Positions 1 through 5,487 of a stretch of 5,962 bases of DNA are shown one piece after another. Below the pieces are notes generated by a model. The model saw nothing but the letters and a program-made list of their open reading frames with translations. It made no database searches and was not told the DNA's origin. The stretch comes from Syntrophothermus sp. UBA1445 (GTDB lineage: Bacteria > Bacillota > Syntrophomonadia > Syntrophomonadales > DTU052): the NCBI GenBank assembly GCA_002329495.1, contig DCTH01000143.1, positions 9,185-15,146 on the forward strand, written 5' to 3'. Position 1 is the stretch's first letter; every line of letters starts with the position of its first letter. Made by a program: the position numbers and the translations under genes.

Positions 1-40
1 TCCATGCCAAGGAAGCGCGCTCCCTCTGCGCCACAGCCCC
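1..40 (-). tRNA. tRNA-Ala (anticodon GGC), 5' part only
   Basis: Read on the minus strand from 40 down to 1, the sequence folds as the first half of a tRNA. It has acceptor strand GGGGCTG, then TG, a D-arm GCGC/GCGC enclosing the loop AGAGGGA (with the conserved GG), a G, the anticodon strand CTTCC, the loop TTGGCAT, and the first three bases (GGA) of the 3' anticodon strand. The anticodon at loop positions 34-36 is GGC, which reads alanine GCC codons; the GGGGC start also fits tRNA-Ala. The window edge cuts the gene inside the anticodon stem, so the T-arm and acceptor 3' half are not visible. It is transcribed away from the protein genes. Confidence 0.88.
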
Positions 41-60
41 ATGTGTTTTGCCCGCTTAGG

Positions 61-66
61 ATTATA
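61..66 (-). promoter_or_regulatory. Candidate -10 box for the tRNA-Ala gene
   Basis: A perfect TATAAT on the minus strand (66 to 61) lies 20 nt before the tRNA 5' end at 40, which would leave a short leader of about 13 nt. I see no good -35 hexamer at 16-18 nt spacing, so this rests on the -10 alone. Confidence 0.45.
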
Positions 67-161
67 ACGTAATCAACGGTGCCAGCTATATGGACTTTTG
101 AGATTTGACAAGCTGGGTGAAGGGGATTAATCTTTGTTAAACGACCAAGTAGCAGCCAGTT

Positions 162-319
162 CCGCATTCTACCCCTGACCTATCATGCCCAGTCCCTTCA
201 CCGGCACGGCTCCCCGGCGAGATTCGGCCTTTCACCTGCTGCCTCGCACCAACCGGCAGTTCTCTTTCAAGTTAGCCAGACCTACTACTCCGGTTCCTCG
301 CCTGAATCTACAGTTGACA
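162..319 (-). ncRNA. T-box-like leader RNA, leucine-type specifier, apparently orphan/degenerate
   Basis: On the minus strand the sequence has the signature parts of T-box Stem I in order. GGCGAGGA (302-295) holds the GA-rich k-turn side. CCGG (293-290) is followed by the specifier-loop motif AGTA (289-286). Then come AGAGAA (265-260) and a distal hairpin CTGCC (259-255)/GGCAG (243-239) capped by GGTTGGTGCGA. The 3' side has GAAT, the codon CTC (221-219), one purine, CCGG (217-214) pairing back to 293-290, then GGA and GCC closing on GGC (302-300). A codon directly before purine plus helix is the specifier position, so CTC implies tRNA-Leu. A Stem III-like hairpin follows (208-203/184-189). 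The expected antiterminator core (TGGN within AGGGTGGNACCGCG) is not present; AGGGGTAGAATGCGG at 176-162 only resembles it. No terminator or aminoacyl-tRNA synthetase or amino-acid gene follows before the tRNA-Ala gene. Stem I is well supported; function is doubtful. Confidence 0.72.
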
Positions 320-325
320 TTGCAT

Positions 326-355
326 ATTATAAGACGCCTTCCACCTAAAAGTCAA
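326..355 (-). promoter_or_regulatory. Sigma-A-type promoter of the T-box-like RNA
   Basis: On the minus strand, TTGACT (355-350) and TATAAT (331-326) are separated by 18 nt. The predicted transcription start, about 7 nt past the -10 box, falls near 318-319, roughly 15 nt before the Stem I helix begins. The fit of promoter to RNA start supports both calls. Confidence 0.7.
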
Positions 356-546
356 CCAGTGTTACTCGCACAAACCAATTTCAGAAGGAACTGACCTCCT
401 GGCCGTTGAATAAGTAGGAGTCCCAAAAACTTTCATTCCAGCAAAAGATTACGCTGATGACTGCGGAAAACTGGGCTATTATCGATAATTGAGTATTTTA
501 TAAACCTTTGAGCCCATCACTCGAAAATGGAAAGGGAATGAGGCTG
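356..546. other. Intergenic leader with no recognised gene
   Basis: This stretch separates the minus-strand T-box promoter from the first plus-strand gene. I find no coding pattern, no convincing sigma-A or sigma-54 promoter and no strong hairpin. TATAAA at 499-504 is the only -10-like hexamer near the gene and lacks a matching -35. The promoter for the following gene therefore remains unassigned. Confidence 0.5.
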
Positions 547-1818
547 ATGAAATCAGTTGACCTGGCTGTTATCGGCGGAGGTCCAGGAGGGATGGCCGCA
601 GCTGTAGCCGCCAAAAGATCGGGTGTAAAACGGGTACTGATCCTGGAGCGGGACCACGATCTGGGTGGTATACTGCCGCAGTGCATTCATGACGGTTTTG
701 GGACCTTTGTGATGAAGGAGAGGCTGACCGGTCCTGAATACGCGGAACGGTATAAAGCCATGACCGCAGAGAGCGGAGTAGAGTGCCTGCTCAATACAAC
801 TGTTCTAGAAATCGGCCATGACCGGAGCATCCTGGCGGTTAACCCGAGCCAGGGACTGCTGGAGATTAAAGCCCAGGCAGTAATTCTGGCCATGGGCTGC
901 CGGGAGAGGACCCGCTTTCAGATTCTGATTCCCGGGACCCGTCCGGCGGGGGTCTTTACCGCCGGTGCGGTGCAGCGGCTGGTCAATATCGAGGGTTTTC
1001 TGCCGGGGCATAGGGCGGTCATCCTGGGGAGCGGTGACATTGGCCTCATAATGGCGCGTCGTTTGAAGCTGGAGGGGGTTGAAGTCGTAGGGGTTTTTGA
1101 GATTATGCCCCAGCCCAACGGTCTCACCCGAAACGTCGTCCAGTGTCTTCAGGATTTCCAGATCCCGTTATTCCTTGAGCACACCATAACCATGATTCAT
1201 GGAAAAAAGCGAGTTGAAGGGGTAACCGTGAGCAGGGTTGACCGGGAACGGAAACCAATTCCCGGGAGCCAACGTTTTGTTGCCTGCGATACTGTGGTAT
1301 TATCAGTAGGGCTTATTCCTGAGAACGAGCTGTCAGAAAAGGCCGGAATAGTGATTGACCAGAGCACAGGGGGTCCAATGGTCGATGAGCAGATGGAAAC
1401 CAGTGTGCCGGGGATCTTTGGTTGCGGTAATGTGATTAACGTATATGACCTGGTCGACTACGTGGCCTATACCGGGGAGACTGCCGGGAAAGGAGCGGCG
1501 CGTTTTATCACCGGTCAGCTTCCCGGCCGTAACCCGGTGCAGGTAACAACTGGGCCCGGGGTAAGACTGGTGGTGCCACAGCAAATTACTCCCTTACGAG
1601 TAACGGAAACGGTTAATCTTTACCAGCGGGTCGAAGAGGCCGGGTCCAATGTCCGCATCGTGGTTAAAAACGGTGACGAGGTCATTGCCAGTCGCAGGGA
1701 ACGAGCGGTTAAGCCTCCTGAGATGGTAACCGTTAAAATACCTCCGGAAAAGCTGAAATCCATAAGTGAAGGTCAGGTTATTCAGGTTGAGGTGGAGACC
1801 AAAGGAGGTCCGGTATGA
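547..1818 (+). CDS. FAD/NAD(P)-dependent oxidoreductase, GlpA/HcnB-like (COG0446 type)
   Basis: A two-dinucleotide-domain flavoprotein of 423 residues. The N-terminus carries the FAD Rossmann motif GGGPGG (10-15) with the ribose-binding acidic residue E34. Then come LGGILPQCIHDGFG (39-52), the MGCRERTR segment (116-123) and IPGTRPAGVFTAG (128-140), both typical of this subgroup. The second nucleotide motif is GSGDIG (161-166), presumably for NAD(P)H. The closing FAD motif is SVPGIFGCGNV (286-296), and a beta-rich tail of about 75 residues follows. Family members pair with a glycerol-3-phosphate-dehydrogenase-like protein and a DUF1667 protein; here only the DUF1667 partner is present, overlapping by ATGA. 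The substrate is therefore unassigned. I chose ATG 547 because the Rossmann strand begins four residues later and AAAGGG (531-536) lies 10 nt upstream. ATG 538 and TTG 508 are in frame, but AAAGGG is too close to 538 and no Shine-Dalgarno serves 508. Probably cytoplasmic. Confidence 0.88.
   Translation: MKSVDLAVIGGGPGGMAAAVAAKRSGVKRVLILERDHDLGGILPQCIHDGFGTFVMKERLTGPEYAERYKAMTAESGVECLLNTTVLEIGHDRSILAVNPSQGLLEIKAQAVILAMGCRERTRFQILIPGTRPAGVFTAGAVQRLVNIEGFLPGHRAVILGSGDIGLIMARRLKLEGVEVVGVFEIMPQPNGLTRNVVQCLQDFQIPLFLEHTITMIHGKKRVEGVTVSRVDRERKPIPGSQRFVACDTVVLSVGLIPENELSEKAGIVIDQSTGGPMVDEQMETSVPGIFGCGNVINVYDLVDYVAYTGETAGKGAARFITGQLPGRNPVQVTTGPGVRLVVPQQITPLRVTETVNLYQRVEEAGSNVRIVVKNGDEVIASRRERAVKPPEMVTVKIPPEKLKSISEGQVIQVEVETKGGPV
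1801..1809 (+). promoter_or_regulatory. Strong ribosome binding site inside the oxidoreductase 3' end
   Basis: AAAGGAGGT, a near-perfect match to the 16S anti-Shine-Dalgarno, lies 5 nt before the ATG at 1815 and within the last codons of the upstream gene. With the ATGA stop/start overlap at 1815-1818 it fixes the start of the DUF1667 gene and indicates translational coupling. Confidence 0.85.
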
Positions 1819-2177
1819 GCACCACCGCCAATTTGACCTGCATCCTCTGTCCGATGAGCTGTAATTTGGAGTTGGTATTGGATGGCAACCGGGTGGTTCA
1901 GGTATCAGGCAACAGTTGCAAATTGGGTCCGGCCTATGCCGAAAAGGAGTTCATCAACCCGACGCGGGTTTTAACCACCACGGTCAAAATTGAAGGGGCC
2001 AGAGTCTCCAGGCTGCCGGTGAAGACTGATGGCGAGATACCCAAATCAATACTATTCGATTGTATGCGGGAACTCAGTGAGGTAAAGATGAAGGCACCGG
2101 TGAAAAACGGAGAAATCATACTGAAAAACGTGGCTGGCACCGGCGTTAATGTGGTGGCGACACGCAGTTTAACATAA
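1815..2177 (+). CDS. DUF1667 family protein with CxxC pairs (COG3862 type)
   Basis: A 120-residue protein whose N-terminus holds four cysteines, C9, C12, C16 and C35, in a CxxCPMxC...C arrangement. This resembles the Fe-S-binding N-terminus of molybdopterin oxidoreductases and suggests an iron-sulfur cluster or a redox-active metal site. The rest includes the family-like segment NPTRVLTTTVKIEGA, then RLPVKTDGEIPKS and a predicted helix LFDCMREL with a fifth cysteine. No signal peptide or membrane segment is seen. The family is uncharacterised biochemically as far as I know, but it is found next to GlpA-like flavoproteins. The 4-nt overlap and strong internal Shine-Dalgarno argue that both subunits are made together, perhaps as electron donor and acceptor parts of one enzyme (inference). 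The length is usual for the family. Confidence 0.85.
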   Translation: MSTTANLTCILCPMSCNLELVLDGNRVVQVSGNSCKLGPAYAEKEFINPTRVLTTTVKIEGARVSRLPVKTDGEIPKSILFDCMRELSEVKMKAPVKNGEIILKNVAGTGVNVVATRSLT

Positions 2178-2282
2178 CGATAAACCCCGGGTTAAGCCGG
2201 GCAGTGCTCGGTAAAGGCAGGGACTCATAACAAGTGACAGAGTAAGATTTCATGAGATACACTCATTGTTTGGGGAGGACAA

Positions 2283-3212
2283 GTGGTGGGCAAAAGTATG
2301 GTAATAGTGAACCCGGTTTCTGCCAACGGCAGGACCGGTCGTAATTGGCCGAATATTGCCGGGGAACTAAAGAAGGACGGGTTGCAATTTGATGCACAGA
2401 TCACATCAAAGAGCGGGGAAGCAACCCTGCTCGCCCAAACCGCATTGCAAAAGGGATACCAGACGATCATCGCAGTGGGTGGGGATGGTACCCTCAATGA
2501 AGTAGTGAATGGTTTCTTTGACTCAGAGAACAGCCGCCTGATTAATCCTGAAGCTCGCCTGGGTCTGATTTCCAGCGGTACCGGTCGGGACTTTATCAAG
2601 ACCATCAATTATTCTGAGGATATTAAAGACGTCTGCAGAATACTGGCCCGCAGCCAGGTTCGGACCATTGACATCGGTAAGGTTTCTTACCAGAATTCCG
2701 AGGGCCAGCGAGCCTCCAGGTATTTTATAAACGTTGCGGGTATGGGGATGGACGGTGAGACAGTAGATCGGGTTAACCGGACCACCAAGGTTTTTGGCGG
2801 CAAGGTCTCTTTTTTATGGGGAACCGTGGCCACCCTGGTTCAGTACCGCAATCGGGAATTAACCCTGGAGATTGATGGGATTACCCGCTACCATGGAGAA
2901 GCCACAATGGTGGCAGTTGCCAATGGCCAGTATTTTGGGGGTGGTATGCGCATTGCCCCCGAGGCGAAACTGGATAGCGGTATTTTCGATATCATTATCG
3001 TCGACAACATGGCCAAGCCTGATATCATTGTCAACCTTCACCGTATCTACCGGGGTACCCACCTGACTCACCCGAAAGTCTACCTCATGCGAGGCAAAGA
3101 TGTCCGGGCAACCTCCAATCAAAGGGTTCTACTGAATGTTGACGGCGAGCAGCCGGGAGTACTGAACGCCGAATTCGAACTGTTTCCCCGAAAGCTGCAG
3201 CTGATCTGCTAA
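2283..3212 (+). CDS. Diacylglycerol kinase / YegS-type lipid kinase family protein
   Basis: A soluble lipid kinase of 309 residues, expected to phosphorylate a diacylglycerol or related lipid with ATP at the membrane surface and so recycle lipid into phosphatidic acid. The N-terminal catalytic domain starts with the strand MVIVNPVSANGR (6-17). The nucleotide-binding signature GGDGTLNE is at 66-73 and the SGTGRDF loop at 98-104, equivalent to the GTxNDF loop of the family. The C-terminal beta-sandwich domain has the MGMDGE segment and GGGMRIAPEAKLDSG. Length fits bacterial DgkB/YegS/BmrU-like proteins (about 290-310). Which lipid is used cannot be told. The start is GTG: GGAGG (2274-2278) is 4 nt from GTG 2283 and 7 nt from GTG 2286, so 2286 is slightly better spaced; the two differ by one residue. 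It lies 105 nt after the DUF1667 gene and ends before a terminator. Confidence 0.9.
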   Translation: MVGKSMVIVNPVSANGRTGRNWPNIAGELKKDGLQFDAQITSKSGEATLLAQTALQKGYQTIIAVGGDGTLNEVVNGFFDSENSRLINPEARLGLISSGTGRDFIKTINYSEDIKDVCRILARSQVRTIDIGKVSYQNSEGQRASRYFINVAGMGMDGETVDRVNRTTKVFGGKVSFLWGTVATLVQYRNRELTLEIDGITRYHGEATMVAVANGQYFGGGMRIAPEAKLDSGIFDIIIVDNMAKPDIIVNLHRIYRGTHLTHPKVYLMRGKDVRATSNQRVLLNVDGEQPGVLNAEFELFPRKLQLIC

Positions 3213-3242
3213 AACGACTCAGGCTCTTATAAATTTGATACC

Positions 3243-3291
3243 AATAAGCGTTTATGCATTTAACCGCGTGAACGCTTATTTGTATTTTGTT
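3243..3291 (+). terminator. Probable intrinsic terminator after the lipid kinase gene
   Basis: AATAAGCGTT (3243-3252) and AACGCTTATT (3271-3280) form a perfect 10-bp stem with an 18-nt loop, followed by the T-rich tract TGTATTTTGTT (3281-3291). It lies 30 nt past the stop codon. The stem is AT-rich and the loop long, so termination may be partial. Confidence 0.65.
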
Positions 3292-3319
3292 ACCTTAATC
3301 GATCCGCGACAGGACCATC

Positions 3320-3328
3320 TGCTATACT
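3320..3328 (+). promoter_or_regulatory. Possible extended -10 promoter for the alcohol dehydrogenase gene
   Basis: TGCTATACT is an extended -10 element (TG, one base, then TATACT at 3323-3328). No -35 hexamer is visible at normal spacing. Transcription would begin near 3335, leaving a leader of about 40 nt to the likely start codon at 3376 but only about 8 nt to the TTG at 3343. Confidence 0.4.
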
Positions 3329-3342
3329 CAGGTTAATCAGAG

Positions 3343-4419
3343 TTGCAGAATAATCGAATTAGGGAGTGTTGCCTTATCAAAGCACTGTTCTTAAGAAACA
3401 ATTTTCAATTGTCTCTGGAAGAAACCCCCCAACCAGTCATATCGAAACCGGGCGATATTATTGTCAGAGTGACTGCCTCGTCCATCTGTGGGAGTGACAT
3501 CCACTTCATCACCGGGGAAGTCCCACTGGAACCCGATTTTATTATCGGCCATGAGGGGGTTGGGGTGGTCGAGGAGGTGGGAAGCGGGGTTGAATTCTTT
3601 AAACCTGGCGATCGAGTAGTCATCCCCTACATGGTGTCATGCGGATACTGCTCGGAGTGTAAGGCGGGCAGAGCCTATGCCTGCCTGGCGGACCTTCAGT
3701 TCGGTGTGGGCAAGGCCCGGGGGGACCTACCAGGTACCCAGGCTGAATTTGTGCGTATTCCATTTGCCGACTCCTCAGTAGTCCCGATACCAGATTCAGT
3801 TTCAGACCGGGAAGCACTTTTCGTCGGTGATATATTATCAACCGGTTACTTTGGGGTGACCAACGGGAATATTCAGCCGGGAGATGAGGTGGCCGTTTTT
3901 GGAGCCGGACCGGTTGGGCTTTGCGCGGTAGCCTGTGCCAAACTGTTTTCACCATCCAAGATAATACTGGTGGATCTTGAAGACTACCGTCTGGAGGCGG
4001 GAATGCGCCTGGGGGCAACTCATACCATCAACGCCCGCTCGACCAGAGCCGGTTCAGAGATTCGCCGGTTAACAGGGGGGACCGGAGTACAAGTCTCAAT
4101 AGAAGCTTCAGGGGCGGAAGCCGCCTTGGATGATTGCCTGGCATGTACCGCGAAAGGAGGAATACTGTCAGCTATCGGTATGACTCCTTTCAGTGTCAAA
4201 TTTGCTATGGGCAAGATGTTCTACAAAAACCTGACGATGATATCCGGTTATACAACACTTAACGAGATGCGCCGGCTGGTGAAATTAATCGAGTGCAAGC
4301 AACTGGATCTGACTTCTCTTATTACCCATGAGGTGCCTTTCAGCAGTATCCTGGAGGGATACCGGATCTTTCAGAACAGATTGGATGACTGCATCAAGGT
4401 AATGGTGGTTCCCGATTAA
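3343..4419 (+). CDS. Zinc-dependent medium-chain alcohol dehydrogenase
   Basis: An MDR-family dehydrogenase that interconverts an alcohol and an aldehyde or ketone with NAD(H). Numbering from the likely start at 3376 (347 residues): CGSD begins at C38 and GHE spans 58-60; with D152 these give a catalytic zinc set C38/H59/D152 that matches the C37/H59/D150 arrangement of the Thermoanaerobacter brockii secondary ADH. A full structural zinc loop is present (C89, C92, C95, C103). The Rossmann motif is GAGPVG (176-181). An Asp (D200) at the end of the second strand favours NAD over NADP. The conventional reading frame opens at TTG 3343, adding 11 residues with no Shine-Dalgarno site. Homology-like sequence (KALFLRN) and AGGGAG (3361-3366) point to an ATC at 3376. 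It precedes the sigma-54-controlled pair but appears separately transcribed. Substrate not predictable. Confidence 0.9.
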   Translation: MQNNRIRECCLIKALFLRNNFQLSLEETPQPVISKPGDIIVRVTASSICGSDIHFITGEVPLEPDFIIGHEGVGVVEEVGSGVEFFKPGDRVVIPYMVSCGYCSECKAGRAYACLADLQFGVGKARGDLPGTQAEFVRIPFADSSVVPIPDSVSDREALFVGDILSTGYFGVTNGNIQPGDEVAVFGAGPVGLCAVACAKLFSPSKIILVDLEDYRLEAGMRLGATHTINARSTRAGSEIRRLTGGTGVQVSIEASGAEAALDDCLACTAKGGILSAIGMTPFSVKFAMGKMFYKNLTMISGYTTLNEMRRLVKLIECKQLDLTSLITHEVPFSSILEGYRIFQNRLDDCIKVMVVPD

Positions 4420-4461
4420 ATTCGGTCCAAGTCTGGCCGGGGATTCTGGCAGCTACTTGAG

Positions 4462-4477
4462 TGTCCCAAATGGGACA
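4462..4477 (+). promoter_or_regulatory. Upstream activator palindrome 1
   Basis: TGTCCCAAATGGGACA is a palindrome with six-base arms around AAAT. Its reverse complement is identical to the second site at 4495-4510. The centre lies 109 bp upstream of the sigma-54 -12 GC, a normal distance for a bacterial enhancer-binding protein. Related short TGTC...GACA palindromes serve Fis-type HTH activators in sigma-54 systems; the assignment here is inference. Confidence 0.68.
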
Positions 4478-4478
4478 T

Positions 4479-4526
4479 GTGACAAACGGCAGGGTGTCCC
4501 ATTTGGGACACTCTGCCGTTTGTCAC
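4479..4526. repeat. 22-bp-stem inverted repeat enclosing palindrome 2
   Basis: GTGACAAACGGCAG (4479-4492) pairs with CTGCCGTTTGTCAC (4513-4526). One G-T wobble (4493/4512) joins this to an inner GTGTCCC/GGGACAC stem around ATTT. The whole 48-nt element is almost a perfect palindrome. It has no T-tract after it, so a classical terminator role for the upstream gene is unlikely, although a transcript crossing it would fold strongly. Confidence 0.85.
4495..4510 (+). promoter_or_regulatory. Upstream activator palindrome 2
   Basis: TGTCCCATTTGGGACA is the reverse complement of palindrome 1 and sits 33 bp from it centre to centre, about three helical turns, so both sites face nearly the same side. 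The centre is 76 bp upstream of the -12 GC of the sigma-54 promoter. It forms the core of the larger inverted repeat at 4479-4526. Confidence 0.68.
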
Positions 4527-4564
4527 CTTGACTGCATTGCGAATAAATAAGCACTTTGGGGTGT

Positions 4565-4580
4565 TGGCATGGAATTTGCA
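4565..4580 (+). promoter_or_regulatory. Sigma-54 (-24/-12) promoter
   Basis: TTGGCATGGAATTTGCA matches the sigma-54 consensus TGGCAC-N5-TTGC at all key places except C to T after GGCA. The invariant GG (4566-4567) and GC (4578-4579) are separated by exactly 10 nt. The predicted start is about 12 nt past the GC, near 4591, giving a 40-nt leader to the ATG at 4631. The paired palindromes upstream support activator-dependent transcription of the dehydrogenase-thiolase genes. Confidence 0.82.
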
Positions 4581-4618
4581 TATTTAACAGGTTAAGATAT
4601 TATTCCTTAACACGATAA

Positions 4619-4624
4619 GGGAGG
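4619..4624 (+). promoter_or_regulatory. Ribosome binding site of the short-chain dehydrogenase gene
   Basis: GGGAGG lies 6 nt before the ATG at 4631. The bases just before it (TAAGG, 4616-4620) can pair with CCTTA (4605-4609), which would partly mask the site; a competing hairpin GTTAAG/CTTAAC (4591-4596/4606-4611) would free it. Confidence 0.6.
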
Positions 4625-4630
4625 ATTGGT

Positions 4631-5410
4631 ATGAGACACAATAAGGAGTTATTTGATTTGTCGGGACAAGTCGCGATAGTCACTGGCGGGGCAGCAGGGA
4701 TAGGGGTTCAGATGTCCTATGCCCTGGCGGAAGCAGGTGCCAATTTGTTTATCGCGGCACGGAAACTTGATCGGTGTGCTGCGGCGGCCGAAAAGATGAC
4801 GAAAGAATTGGGGATCAAGCTCCTGCCAGCCCGTTGTGATGTAACCAAGGAAAAAGAAATTGATGATCTGTTTGATCTGGTGATGAAAGAGTTCGGTCGA
4901 CTGGATATTCTGGTGAACAACTCCGGTGCCTCATGGGGTGCCCCTTCACTGGAGTATCCCCGCAGCGGCTGGGACAAAGTCATAGACACCAATCTGACCG
5001 GGCCCTGGCTATGCATGCAAAAGGCGGCTCGGATTATGTCGCAGCAGAACTATGGGCGGATTATCAATCTGGCATCGATAGCCTCGTTCGTGGGTGCCAA
5101 ACCAGAAATAATGGATACGGTAGCGTATCAAGCCAGTAAGGCGGCCATAGCTGGTCTGACGAAGGATTTGGCCGTTAAGTGGGCTCGTTACAATATTACC
5201 GTCAACGCTATCGCACCAGGGTGGTTTCCTTCTCATATGACTCAGGGAAGTCTGGAAACGAACGAAGAGGCATACCTGGATATGATTCCCATGGGACGTT
5301 TTGGCGGTGAGGACGAGTTAAAGGCTGCTACTTTATTCCTGGCATCCCCGGGTGCCAGTTATGTGACCGGAGTTATTCTGAGTGTTGATGGCGGCTGGGT
5401 AGCCATGTAG
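4631..5410 (+). CDS. Short-chain dehydrogenase/reductase (SDR), gluconate-5-dehydrogenase/FabG-like
   Basis: A classical SDR of 259 residues that oxidises a hydroxyl or reduces a keto group with NAD(P)(H). The cofactor motif TGGAAGIG is at 18-25, NNSG at 96-99, the active-site Asn at N121, the catalytic Ser at S149 (NLAS) and YxxxK at Y166/K170. The APGW segment and the C-terminal SVDGGW are normal for the family. The basic R44 after the second strand suggests NADP(H). The Ser-to-Tyr spacing is 17 rather than the common 13, with a KPEIMDTVAY loop like that of gluconate-5-dehydrogenase-type SDRs. ATG 4631 has a good Shine-Dalgarno. The gene sits directly behind a sigma-54 promoter and 77 nt ahead of a thiolase, so a 3-hydroxyacyl or related hydroxy-substrate in a degradation pathway is plausible (inference). 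Confidence 0.92.
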   Translation: MRHNKELFDLSGQVAIVTGGAAGIGVQMSYALAEAGANLFIAARKLDRCAAAAEKMTKELGIKLLPARCDVTKEKEIDDLFDLVMKEFGRLDILVNNSGASWGAPSLEYPRSGWDKVIDTNLTGPWLCMQKAARIMSQQNYGRIINLASIASFVGAKPEIMDTVAYQASKAAIAGLTKDLAVKWARYNITVNAIAPGWFPSHMTQGSLETNEEAYLDMIPMGRFGGEDELKAATLFLASPGASYVTGVILSVDGGWVAM

Positions 5411-5487
5411 ACGTTCACACAGCCCAATCCCAAATAAACAGGCTGAAATATGACCGGAGTAATCAAGTTTAGAAAGGAGCAGGCGTA

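Noticed and set aside
105..133. Plus-strand TTGACA with TAATCT 17 nt downstream as a promoter for the flavoprotein gene
   Set aside because: The -35 is perfect but the -10 matches only 3 of 6, and the gene begins over 400 nt away across the antisense T-box region.
162..176. AGGGGTAGAATGCGG (minus strand) as the T-box antiterminator sequence
   Set aside because: The ends resemble AGGG...GCGG, but the essential TGGN that pairs with the tRNA 3' end is absent, so I do not call a working antiterminator.
185..394. Open frame of 69 codons on the plus strand
   Set aside because: It is antisense to the T-box-like RNA and its promoter, has no Shine-Dalgarno, and its composition (rich in Pro, Arg, Thr) reflects structured RNA rather than protein.
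2186..2201. CCCGG/CCGGG hairpin after the DUF1667 gene as a terminator
   Set aside because: Only 5 bp and not followed by a T-tract.
2252..2266. ATGAG/CTCAT inverted repeat before the lipid kinase gene as an operator
   Set aside because: Five-base arms are expected by chance at this scale and no second copy or promoter accompanies it.
2225..2608. 127-codon open frame on the minus strand overlapping the lipid kinase gene
   Set aside because: It is antisense to the conserved GGDGTLNE region and has no recognisable domain.
3620..4018. 132-codon open frame on the minus strand inside the alcohol dehydrogenase gene
   Set aside because: It is a reverse-strand shadow of a gene with clear zinc and Rossmann motifs; no Shine-Dalgarno or recognisable domain.
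4479..4526. Long hairpin as intrinsic terminator of the alcohol dehydrogenase gene
   Set aside because: The stem is strong, but the next bases (CTTGACTGC) contain no T-run; its symmetry is better explained by the regulatory palindrome it contains.
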